Below the pieces are notes generated by a model. It was not told where the DNA came from and did not search any database. It saw nothing but the letters and a program-made list of their open reading frames with translations. A program made the translations under genes and the position numbers. From the NCBI RefSeq assembly GCF_037042905.1, contig NC_087261.1:25801817-25865816 (forward strand): 64,000 bases of DNA. Direction: 5' to 3'. The stretch is from Lytechinus pictus (Eukaryota; Echinodermata; Echinoidea; Temnopleuroida; Toxopneustidae). Shown piece by piece: positions 22,662-32,045 of this stretch (position 1 is its first letter; each line of letters opens with the position of its first letter).

Positions 22662-22952
22662 CATAATAATAATACATATGATTTATATAGCGTCTTTTCC
22701 ATTTTGATTAAATGCTCAAGGCACTTCAAAGAGAGCAAAACATAAAAGTACATGTAAAGAGAACTAAGAGAAGTACAAGAAAGGATAAATTACAAATGAG
22801 GAAAAATGTCTTCAAACCTAGTACCTGCTGGTGAACAAATGCAATTTTAGGTAGCCCTTAAAGGATGTTGCAGAGTTTGAGTTCTTCAGCTCCTGTGGTA
22901 GTGAATTCCACAGGGCTGGTCCGGCATGAGCAAAGGCTCGGTCGCCTCAAGA
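22662..22952 (-). mobile_element. LINE 3' fragment (C-terminal RT region), antisense
   Basis: Reading the minus strand from about 22951, the frame gives GDRAFAHAGPALWNSLPQEL, then KNSNSATSFKGYLKLHLFTS. This is the typical C-terminal tail of non-LTR retrotransposon reverse transcriptases (CR1/L2-like: ..AF..AGP.LWNSLP..., ..FK..LK..LF). The 3' end runs into ATTATTATTATGATC (22662-22680 region), a short-repeat tail. It is 5'-truncated with no RT core. It lies in intron 4, about 120 bp before exon 5. Confidence 0.75.
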
Positions 22953-23073
22953 TAGTTTAGATAGTGGAATATGTAAGAGACTAGATTGGGATGATCGCAG
23001 TGTGCGTACAGGTTGATCATCACTGTGATTAATATACAAGTCCCGTCTCTTTCACATTTTCCCATTGGTGTAG

Positions 23074-23197
23074 AATGCGTCATCCGCCGTAGCAAGTCCA
23101 GAAGCAGCCCAACCCTCCAGTTTGCCAGAGATCCCTGCCAGCCAGCCCCTTGCCACAACTAGCCCCAAACCAGACAGCCCAGTCAAGGAGAAGCAAG
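23074..23197 (+). CDS. MTDH-like: MTDH-like exon 5 (residues 334-374)
   Basis: The acceptor is CCCATTGGTGTAG|AAT in phase 0 and the donor AAGCAAG|GTAAGA in phase 1. It encodes NASSAVASPEAAQPSSLPEI, then PASQPLATTSPKPDSPVKEKQ, a Pro/Ser/Ala-rich disordered linker. The opposite strand is also open here, but the plus-strand reading has splice signals at both ends and the right phases for exons 4 and 6. The exon lies between two antisense LINE fragments. Confidence 0.75.
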
Positions 23198-23224
23198 GTA
23201 AGAACGAGGTCCCATGTCATAGTA

Positions 23225-23735
23225 CTTGATTGATTGAATCCATTTATTTCATTTCGATATAAAGATATTTACAAAGTATAACATACACGATTGTCGCATA
23301 ATATGCCAATATACAAATACATGAGAATATGAAATGAAATAAGAGAACTTAAAGAAAGGCCTTTAAGGCTTTGTGTGTGTAAAAGTTCCCTCAAATACAT
23401 GTACAACATTCTACATTGCGTTACAGGCATCAGAATCTTCGATTTGTTATACCCCCCCTTTAAAAAAAACATCGGAATAGTATGGGTATTATGTACATTC
23501 ACACGCACACCATAACACACAAAACACACTCACCCCACACGACACATCCATCAGCTATCAGAGGAATTAGATGCCAAGGTAAAGTTAGGTATATATTAAT
23601 GTAAATTGATAAATGGTAGACATTGTAGCAATACTAAATGCCCTCTTAAACTGTAATAACGTTTTACATTCGATAACATTACTTAGAAAGGAGTTCCATA
23701 TTATAGGTAAACTATGACGCACTGACTTGTTATAA
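23225..23735 (-). mobile_element. LINE 3' fragment, antisense, different subfamily
   Basis: On the minus strand from about 23732 the frame reads YNKSVRHSLPIIWNSFLSNV, then IECKTLLQFKRAFSIATM. This matches the non-LTR RT C-terminal pattern (S..LP.IWNS....I.....L..FK). An AT-rich 3' UTR follows, and a CAATCAATCAAG tail (minus-strand sense) at 23225-23235. The tail resembles that of the SINE at 10530-10748. 5'-truncated. It begins about 30 bp after exon 5's donor. Confidence 0.65.
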
Positions 23736-23979
23736 CATGGTGATTAGAATCCCAATCAAATGATTGGCTGAAACCAATCACATGACCAGTCATTTATTTT
23801 ATATTTGCTAACATGACTTTTGACTCTGGTACCAATGACTAATTCTATTGACCAATCATGGTTTTGAGATAAGGATGGTCTATCAAATTACAAGGATTGT
23901 TTGGGCGATAGGATGCTGAGATCTCAAGGGGGGGGGGTTTAACCTTGACCCTCCTCCTATTTGTTAAAGGATGAAATAA

Positions 23980-24125
23980 TAATGATATAAATAATATTTT
24001 TGTATAAAAATAATATCTCTATTTTTTAGATAAAATAATATTTTTACATAAAAATAATATTTTACATAAAAATAATATTTTTACATAAAAATAATATTTA
24101 TATATAAAAATAATATTTTCATATA
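23980..24125. repeat. AT-rich ~19-bp tandem repeat
   Basis: Units close to AATAATATTTTTACATAAA repeat about six times between 24028 and 24115, with shorter related units just upstream. Adjacent to the LINE fragment at 24335 and perhaps derived from its tail. Confidence 0.6.
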
Positions 24126-24334
24126 GTGCATAATAGTTAAAAGACTCTCTATGCGCTTTGCAAATATCAAATTACTAAATTATACAAATTATATATTAAA
24201 CCTAATTTAAATTATCCTTTAAACCCAAATCTCAAACCTAAAATATGTCATACAAATTAGAACAAATTACATCAATACATAAAAGTTACATAATTAATGA
24301 AAACATAATTAACAACATACTATATTAAACTTTG

Positions 24335-24545
24335 TTAACAATATTTTGAGACTAAATAGGTCTTGAGAATAGATTTAAATATGGAAAAGGATGATGCAAT
24401 TCTAATATTTAAAGGTAGAGAATTCCAGAGTACAGGGGCAGAGAAGGAAAGGTCTCTTTGACCATATGTATTTGTATTGGTGGAGGGAACATTTAGTTCT
24501 GGCAAATTCATAAATGAGAGTGAAGAATATGTGTTCTGTTCATTC
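24335..24545 (-). mobile_element. LINE 3' fragment abutting exon 6, antisense
   Basis: The minus-strand frame reads NVPSTNTNTYGQRDLSFSAP, then VLWNSLPLNIRIASSFSIFK and SILKTYLVSKYC before a stop at 24335-24337. This is a clear CR1/L2-like RT C-terminus (YG.R.FS..AP.LWNSLP..IR, then S...FK..LKT.L). Coding similarity reaches to at least about 24480 and perhaps to about 24540, within 15 bp of the exon 6 acceptor. 5'-truncated. Confidence 0.75.
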
Positions 24546-24552
24546 CCTCTAG

Positions 24553-24657
24553 GGTCCCCTAAGAAATCTCCCAAGAAATCTGCCAAGAAGCCAGCATCGA
24601 AACAAGTTCCTTTAGAAACAGAAGAAAGTAGCAGTAAACCTGATTTAGCTTCAAAAG
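24553..24657 (+). CDS. MTDH-like: MTDH-like exon 6 (residues 375-409)
   Basis: The acceptor is TTCATTCCCTCTAG|GGT (phase 1, completing Gly) and the donor TCAAAAG|GTGAGT (phase 1). The segment GSPKKSPKKSAKKPASKQVP is a Lys-Pro-Ser repeat, followed by LETEESSSKPDLASK. The frame is also open upstream through the LINE-derived intron sequence, but the phase and composition change at the AG. SPKK-type motifs are often DNA-minor-groove or phosphorylation sites; function here is unknown. Confidence 0.78.
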
Positions 24658-25137
24658 GTGAGTTAGAGTTAATGTCACTTGGGGGAGGGGGGGGGGATTA
24701 ATGGTAGTTAGTAACCCATGACGAAAGAGCTCCGTTTGATAACACTATACCCCTCTTCTCCAAGTACGAAAACCCTACTGCCCCAGGCATGCAATGTAAG
24801 TATCAAAACACCTGTTTCTTGACCTCGGTCCGAAGATAACACAACAGCCCGAGTGCGGTCCGGGAAAACATGTCGCCATTTTTTATTCACTTACTTTCCT
24901 TATTTCGAGGTTGATTTTCTTTGTTCGAAATTGAAAATGGGCTAGCATTGAATTTCTGAATACAATATGCCTTTGAAAACGTGATTAAATATCGAATACA
25001 ATAATTTAATTCCGAAGGTCCTTCTACAGGCAGAGAAGACTTACGTAATAGCACAGCTGTTGTTATCATTTCGTCCTTGGCTCAACGCTCATAATCTGGC
25101 CTGTGGGGATTACCTGGCCAAGCGGGGTTGATCAGGC

Positions 25138-25790
25138 GGGTGTTTCATAAAGCTGTTCGTAAGTTAAGAGCGACTGGTGATCATGTCTTGCGGTAAATGG
25201 TACAATTGGCGATGATCACCAGTCGTTGTTAAAGTCGCTCTTAACTTACGAACAGCTTTATGAAACGACCCCCAGGGCTTGGAAATGATGTTTTAGATTT
25301 TCAAACGCAAAATGGGGTGAAATACCGCAGTTTGCAATCCAAACTGCGGTCCGTTCCCAAACGGGGGTAAGACGTAATGCTTGTACAGGGGGCTGTTTCA
25401 TAAAGCTGTTTGTAACATATGTGTGACTTTACGCACAATTAGTGACCTGGGGGTGTCCATAAAGATGTTCATAAGTTAAGAGGGACTTTAAGAACGACTG
25501 GTGGTCCTTACGCACTAAACCATCGCCAATGAACATTTTTGTGTATGCCATTTACCACAAGAAAGGATCACCAGTCATTCTTAACATCACTCTTAACTTA
25601 TGAACAGCTTCATGAAACACCCCCTGGTGTGTATTTTATCAAGCTGTTCATAAGTTACAAGTGATTTTATAAATGACTGATGATCCTTTCTTGTGGTACA
25701 GGACATATTCCTATGTCGCTGACTTAGCACCTAAGCATGTGTTCCAGTCATGCGTAAAGTTGTGTGTACTGCAACGTAATGAACAACACG
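25138..25790. mobile_element. Cluster of AAGCTGTTCGTAAGTTA hairpin MITEs
   Basis: 25138-25270 is a near-perfect hairpin: GGTGTTTCATAAAGCTGTTC at the left, GAACAGCTTTATGAAAC at the right, with the inner arms GACTGGTGATCA / TGATCACCAGTC. 25449-25625 is a second, more diverged copy. Half-copies lie at about 25388-25446 and 25626-25790. The same family occurs at 33138-33535. All are non-coding. Intron 6. Confidence 0.75.
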
Positions 25791-26489
25791 AAACTCCCAC
25801 TGGGGCCCATTTCATTACCCTTGTTTGCAATATGGATTTTGATTTAAACTATGGTCTAAAATTGAGGTTTAATTCAGGATAGCTCGTTGTAACTTAAAAA
25901 TAACAGTAGATGTTCAGTTTATCAGCTCATTTGACGCTTAACTCTTTAGATAGTTGTCTGCATCATTAAAGAATTGTGAGATGGCATCGTAATGATAGGA
26001 CGCATATAATGTAAATGCAACCTTGCAATTTTGTCTTTCCATAATTTTAGCACAGAGTCAGACCATGGCCTTAGTGAAACGAGACTTCAGAATGTCTTTA
26101 CTGTAACAGTCATTGTGTGAAATTGTTTATCCTAATAGTTTTCCCCACTCTTTGTCAGCAAGCACCCTAATGATATTTATTTTCCCATGAAAGCTGAACT
26201 ATGATATTGCTTTTATATACATTATGTCATGGACATGATTGATGTTGATCGTATTAAGTTTGATTCTATCTATTATGTAACAGGGCACATAACTAACCTT
26301 CAGGCAGGGTGCATTGACCTTGCTGGGGATGGGGGAAAGGTGATACACATATGGGATCATACATATTTTATGGGATTTCCTAGCAGTATAGTGTAGTCAA
26401 TGGCTCCCCTTGCCCCCCCCCCCCTTTCCCCAACCATTGAGATGGTGTCTACCTCGAGTGTACCGTTTCGTCACTCTTTCCCTATACAG

Positions 26490-26702
26490 ATACAGGAGCA
26501 TCGTTAGACCCTGATTCAAAAACACACGGGGCACAGGACACAGTAGAAGAGAGACTGGCCCCCGAACCCATCCCTAGTCCAGATCCAGCAAGCCCAACCA
26601 TGCCAAGCCCAACCACGCCAAGCCCAAGCACACCACAAGACAGTGTAGAGGCTGCACCATCGGAGGAGAGGAAAGACGGGGCAACAGGGGGAGAAGCAGG
26701 AG
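26490..26702 (+). CDS. MTDH-like: MTDH-like exon 7 (residues 410-480)
   Basis: The acceptor is TTCCCTATACAG|AT (phase 1) and the donor GCAGGAG|GTAAGA (phase 1). It encodes DTGASLDPDSKTHGAQDTVE, then a Pro-Ser-Thr tract PSPTMPSPTTPSPSTP made by three 15-bp tandem units at about 26590-26634, and ends EERKDGATGGEAGG. A second AG six bases downstream (ATACAG|GAGC) is in frame and would remove two residues, a possible tandem alternative acceptor. Disordered linker preceding the C-terminal basic tail. Confidence 0.78.
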
Positions 26703-26721
26703 GTAAGATGATATCCTGTGG

Positions 26722-26942
26722 AACGTTGTGGCCCAGTGGATTAGTCTTCGGACTTTGAAAGAGAGGGTTGTGGGTTCGAATCCTAGCCATGGTGTAATTT
26801 CCTTCAGCAAGAAATCTATCCACAAAAAAAAGCTGTGACCACCGGAATCGGTAGCCGAGCTTAGCCGGGGTAATATTGGAGCGCCTTGAGCACCTATCAA
26901 GGTGGATATATGCACTGTTCAAATACCCTATATCATTATTAT
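26722..26942 (+). mobile_element. tRNA-derived SINE in intron 7
   Basis: The head has an A-box-like TGGCCCAGTGGATTAGTC and a B-box GGTTCGAATCC (26772-26782). The body includes GCTGTGACCACCGGAATCGG and GGGGTAATATTGGAGCGCC. The end is CTTGAGCACCTATCAAGGTG, then ATATATGCACTGTTCAAATA with an ATTATTATAT tail. The end resembles the LINE 3' sequence at 36483-36545 (CTTGAGCGC...ATATAAG...ATTATTATCATT), which fits LINE-driven mobility. Different SINE family from the one at 10530-10748. Confidence 0.75.
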
Positions 26943-27122
26943 ATCCAAGTTCATCATTTACTCTATTTTTCTTATATACCAACCATGCAATGTTTCACCA
27001 CTGTTAATGATGCAAATCAGTAAGTACTTTCCATAATCTGTTGTTCAAATTATTATGTATGCTTTAAAGAAAATTACCACGCTTGTATCCGCTGAATTAT
27101 TACTTTTTTCAATCATTTTCAG

Positions 27123-27181
27123 ATGACTGGGTCGAAGCCAAACCAGTCAAGAAGAAGAAGAAGGTCAGGAAGGACGTCTGA
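27123..27181 (+). CDS. MTDH-like: MTDH-like exon 8 (residues 481-499 and stop)
   Basis: The acceptor is CAATCATTTTCAG|AT (phase 1, completing Asp). It encodes DDWVEAKPVKKKKKVRKDV followed by TGA at 27179-27181. A Trp shortly before a polylysine run at the very C-terminus is how vertebrate MTDH ends (Trp-Glu-Ser-Pro-Lys-Gln-Ile, Lys5, Ala-Arg-Arg). This is the second strongest family signal. The stop overlaps TGACCTTTGACCT (27179-27191), a reverse-strand DR1-like word. Confidence 0.82.
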
Positions 27182-30100
27182 CCTTTGACCTTTCATCTCT
27201 GTGAGGCGGTTGACCTCCGTGTGCCTTTTAAAGAGACCTCTGTACCTGGGTCGTGCCTTTCATCCGGCAGAGAAACCAACAAGGCTGTGCAAGGATATGG
27301 AGATGGCGGTGGATATCATGACCTTTGAACTATGACCTTTACTGTGACACCCAGTGCAGTTTCCATTTTTTAATGTACCCCAGACATTGTGCAGAGCCTT
27401 GCGTATCCGTAATTTGAATTCCATGTGCTGATGGCAGGACTGAGCTACCATATGAAGTACAGCAGTGAACGACATGACCCTTGACCTTTGACATCCGTCA
27501 TGACAACCAGCATTATTTTCAACCCAGGAATACAATCAAAGTAAAGTCGAAGGTAGGGAAAGCAGTATGTGGGAAATCAATTCTGAAGTGGCAGATCGGC
27601 AAAGATGTGACTTGAAAACTCCTAAGTTCTGATGGAATATGACCCCTGTTTTTTTTTTTTTTTTTTTTAACTTGCACAAAATGCAGAATATCTACCATTG
27701 CATTCAGGAGTCAATTATTCATAGATATTGAAAGGTATACTGAACTGCTCCCAAAGCTTCAGTCACAATTCATGCCAGCACAATATCCAGAAAGAAATAG
27801 ATTTTAAGAGTTATTGTGAGATCAGCGTCCGACATGAACATTTCTGGAGTATATGTAAATTTCATCATTTATAGCAACTGTCAAAACCAAATCGGTGCCA
27901 AAAGGTGCCAAAGTTTAGAAACCTTCTTGCAGTCAATCCAAACATGAGTCTTTTTAATTCTAACTACCAATACATTCTCCTGAACTCTGTTGGTATCCCT
28001 CACAATGTGTGTCGAAACTTTGACGACTGTTGCTTTACATCGAAGCATGTGAAAGGTACATGTCATGGTATTTGTTGAATATGTTGCCAAATATGAAGGG
28101 TGTTTAGAAGTAGAAATCAATTGAAAAAATAATAAATTTTGAACATTGTTTGATTTATTTTCTTGAATTGTACAGCAATTAGCTAGTACAGGAGACACAA
28201 AATTATATTTTTTCTCTGATTTTAGAGGTATATTACAAGTTAGAGTATATTATTTTGTGTATGATATGAGATTATTGAAACATTTTTTATTGAAATCAGA
28301 TGCTTCATCATTCCAACCAGTTAAGGGCATTTGTTAAAATATTTTTGAAAGAAAGCATAAGCAACATTTACACACTAATGAAATATCAAATTTACAATTT
28401 TTCATAAAAATGTGGGATGGCTATTTTTTAATCAACGACAAGAGTAAAAAAATTCTCCTTTTTATTTTGCTGGTGGCTGATTGGAGAGAATGAATAGATG
28501 AATGTCAATTTCTCATGCTATATTAGTGTTTGTAAGACTTACTAGAATATCTGAGGTTGAAGTAGACTTCAAATAAATATGTACATATTACTTATTTTTG
28601 ATGCTATCTCATACAAAAACTGCATGAATTCATCGCAGCATTCATGTATACGACATTCCCAAAGAATAGCCCTCGTGTTGCCTTAAAAATTTCCATTTTT
28701 TGGTGACATTCTTTGATGATCAATATTTCATTTTTAGCATTCCGTTTCTATGAATAGATGCATGAAAAAAAAATAGGCTTGGGTTCCATTTTTGAAGAGT
28801 ATTCCACTTTTTAGGCAGTATTGTAATCAAACTTCCAGGATTATCTCGACTAATAGTATGCTCATATAAGGACAAAGGTGTACCTTTTCTGATTGAGATT
28901 GTGGTATAATACATCTCTTTTTTGTCTCATTTTATTTTCAAAGTGGGTTTGGGGTTTTACAAGTCAACAGTATTAATCTTATTGCAAAGCAAAGGGATAA
29001 AAGGTATTATGCTTATTTTTGAAACTCCAGCAGGTAATCTTCATTGATGTTTTTTTTCCCTCTAAACATATGTCTAATGACCAATTCGACAATTTTATCA
29101 GTGAATATGGTGTGCAAATCATATTTCAGTAAATGGTATATGTGATGGGGAAAAGTAAAACAGAATGTTACATTAATTTCATTATGAATTTTACTGAAAT
29201 GAACAAAAAACTGAGATTCTAAAGTAAAAAAATAATATTTTATCAAAGTTCATTTCAAACTCCTGTACCGGTTTTCTGTTTTTTGCCAAAAATATATATT
29301 TTTATAGGGATTGGATTGCACGAGTTTTAATGGATATTTTTGCTCTTAAATTTTTGCTCTCACATATTTTGTGTCAAAACTTTTTTTTCATTGTGATTAG
29401 TTACACTTATGGTGGTATTGTAGCTCACACTTGAGCTGGTAAAAGACAACATCTCAAGTTTATTTCCTATGAGTGTATATTGTACATAAAGCAAATATGT
29501 AAATAAAGATATGATGACAATCTCTTTATCTTGTCAAGAAATATTGCTCCATTGAACATAAGTCTAACTTAAATCATGGTCTAAAGAAGTAAAGAAGTAT
29601 GGTTATTCAAATGGGACGTAAATCTCGATGACCAATTCACGATCACATTTTGAACGCGAAGCATTACAAAACATCTTGAAATAGTAAATATAATAGTTGT
29701 CTTCACCATTGAAACGTGGGGAAGATCTGCATAAACTCACGAGGAGCGAGCGAACAGCGTAAACGAATGTTCAACAATTATGACTTCCCATAATTTTAGC
29801 CCAGGCTTAGACCATGATATAAGTTCAACCAGAGTTCTGAATAATTTTGTGGAAAATGGAGATAATATTCTATATTTTTGTTGTTTCCAGTACAACTCTA
29901 AGCGTGATACAGGTATGTGTGCTTTGAGCTTTGACCAATGCACAAAGGATTTGTGATTTTTATTTTTTTTATTTCAAACAGTCATACAGTACCAGTTTAT
30001 GATTTCAGCCATTTTGATCCAGTACATTTATTGAAATATTTTATTTTTTACGAATTTTCAATAGCTTTGTGGGAGGAATCATCATCACCATTTTTTGGTC

Positions 30101-31240
30101 ACATGTTTTTGGGCTTTCGAATAGTATGATATACTCGTCTCAATATGCTTGTATGCTACCATTCCATGTTTATGATTGAGACCATATTGAGAAGCATTGT
30201 TTTCTGAGATGTATTTCATTCAGGTGAAGATTAAAATTATTTTATTTTTCGGGGGCTTTATTTTTAGCCTCGTTGGAACAACTGCTGGATCATTAGGATT
30301 ATTTCTTTCACTTTAAGGGCTACTTTTTTTTTGCTCAATGATCAATTATGCTGCGAAAGCATGTCAAATTCTTTGATATCTTGGAGCACCTTTCACGAAA
30401 GATGGTTCCCCCAAAGCATTCAATTTTTCCAATCTTAGGTGCGCGATTGGCTTCAATGAGGATGAAATAGTCCATCCTCATTTGTTTCATACACCAATGT
30501 CATTTAGAGTTCTTTTATAGTTGTGGCTACTGGTTTAAAATCAGCACATATTCATTATCTTGCATTGTATCAAGTACTTTGCTTTATTCTGCGTACTTAA
30601 GTCAGTTGGGGAGTTTCAGAAGCGTTGCGGACAAGCATTGTGAGGTTGACGTATCTTGCATTGTATCAAGTATTTTGCTTTATTCTGCATATTTTTTAAG
30701 TAGATTGTGGATCAGCATTTCAGTAGCATTATAAAGTCGAAATTGTGGTGTTTGAGTTTTATTTTTTCGCACTTGTTAAATGTCAATAGATATAGATTGG
30801 GCTATTATAGTAAAATGATAATAAATCTGATTTTGAAATTTGATTCTGAATTTTTTATGTACCTGAGTAAGTAATGATTGAATTAGATGGTTTTCATTGT
30901 GTGCCCAAATTAAGGATTGTAATGTTTCTCTGGCCAACATATTTATTATGAATATAGTTGCTGTCCCCAAGGGTTGTAAACTCAGGCCCAGGCTCAATAC
31001 ATGTGGGTATATATCCAAAGCTTGAGATTTCATCGTCCCGATTGTCAAAAGAATTTCCAGATTCTCTATCTGCTTTGAAGTTACCGGTACTGCTAGTTTT
31101 ATATCTTCTTCATTATTGCAAAAAATTATTTCATTGCATATAGAATAGAAAAAGATAACAATATTTGACTTGCACATGCATTGTAAGGCTAACTTTAATG
31201 TGATCATATGATATCATGAATAATGTACAAAGAAATAAAG
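27182..31240 (+). other. Probable long 3' UTR of the MTDH-like gene
   Basis: No ORF of note and no splice-like structure. Candidate poly(A) signals AATAAA are at 29502-29507 and 31234-31239. I cannot tell which is used, and an earlier AATAAA near 28571 is also possible. TGTACATA (28580-28587) and TGTAAATA (29498-29505) match the Pumilio consensus TGTANATA, the second overlapping the 29502 poly(A) signal. The first 350 bases are rich in TGACCTTTGACC-type words. A poly-T run lies near 27651-27668. Long 3' UTRs are common for vertebrate MTDH too. Confidence 0.5.
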
Positions 31241-31403
31241 GTTAAAGGTCACCTTGTTCGAATATAAACCTTACAAAGAATATTTATCATCTTTTGTTTG
31301 TGCACTGTTTTATTTTTAACATTGTAGAGTATATTGAACATTCCTATGTAAAGCAAGACACATATGTTGCTTTATGTTATTTTTTGCTTTTGTTTAGAGT
31401 AAT

Positions 31404-32045
31404 TTGATATGTAAGCTGCCATTTGTTCCACACCCACTTGGTCTACTTTCCGTCTGGTTATCCCATTTGGTCTAATCCCAGTTCGTCTAACTATTTGGTC
31501 TAATAACCATTGAGCCCATTTACCGTTTTGTTCAATATCCATTTGGGTTCTATTAAGCCTAATTTCCACTTGGTCTAACATCATTTAGTCTCTGATTCTA
31601 AAATGAACTGCTAATGAACCAAATTTTCATGGTACAACGTATAAAATGATTTGTAGACGAAAGTCGAAATTAGATCATCGGGGCATAGGACTAAATGTCA
31701 TTTAGACTAACTTGACATTGGACCAAGTGATCTGTAGACCACACAGCAAATAAACTAAATTGATAGTAGATCATATGGCCTGTATTTTCTCAAAAGAGGT
31801 TTTAATTGTACAAAAACCATGTACTACGTAGATTTCTTGTATTATCGTTCTTCAAGTAGGCGCTCTTTGCCTAATATGTGATTGGATTTGTCATTGAAAT
31901 ACGCGTAACTATGCCCCAAAGTCTGTAGTCCATGTTTTTGTACCATGGTACAATTGAAACCTCTATTGAGAATACGGTCCAATGGGCTTAGTCTAAGTGG
32001 TATTAGACCATCTATACCAACTGCTCTTAGACCAAGTACCGGTAG
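31404..32045. repeat. Foldback minisatellite of TTGGTCTA units, interrupted by a MITE
   Basis: 31404-31600 has direct units around CCA.TTGGTCTAATA. 31655-31770 and 31975-32040 have the same words inverted (TTAGACCA, TAGACGAA, GGACCAAGT). At about 31790-31972 a separate hairpin element interrupts the array: TTCTCAAAAGAGGTTTTAAT plus GTACAAAAACCATG on the left mirrors CATGTTTTTGTACCATGGTA and GAAACCTCTATTGAGAA on the right. Same family as 8118-8470. Confidence 0.65.

Larger units (their letters stand above)
6167..27181 (+). other. MTDH-like: Gene model: metadherin/LYRIC-like (MTDH) gene, eight coding exons
   Basis: Coding exons are 6167-6349, 7856-8072, 12774-12973, 14728-15126, 23074-23197, 24553-24657, 26490-26702 and 27123-27181. 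All introns are GT-AG, junction phases are 0,1,0,0,1,1,1, and the sum is exactly 1500 nt. The 499-residue product has a membrane segment near residues 11-31, basic and acidic low-complexity stretches, a GEGWITPISKKERKQNKQ block at 134-151 and DDWVEAKPVKKKKKVRKDV at 481-499. Human MTDH is about 580 residues, with an N-terminal membrane segment, a WETKISHREKRQQRKR block and a C-terminal Trp-Lys-rich tail. Vertebrate MTDH is an ER/nuclear-envelope and junction-associated scaffold linked to RNA binding and NF-kB signalling. The family call is inference from these motifs. A phase-0 exon could be missing from the 7.9-kb intron 4. Confidence 0.75.

Noticed and set aside
22886-23158. A 90-codon minus-strand frame across exon 5
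   Set aside because: It joins an off-frame reading of the antisense LINE fragment with the reverse of exon 5; neither part is coherent in that frame.
26722-26795. A functional tRNA gene in intron 7
   Set aside because: Same reasoning: SINE body and tail follow, and the cloverleaf arms do not pair well.
6167-27181. RRBP1/p180 or kinectin as the identity of the gene
   Set aside because: Those also have an N-terminal membrane segment and Lys-rich repeats, but they have long coiled coils and no Trp-Lys-rich C-terminus; the exon 3 and exon 8 motifs fit MTDH better.
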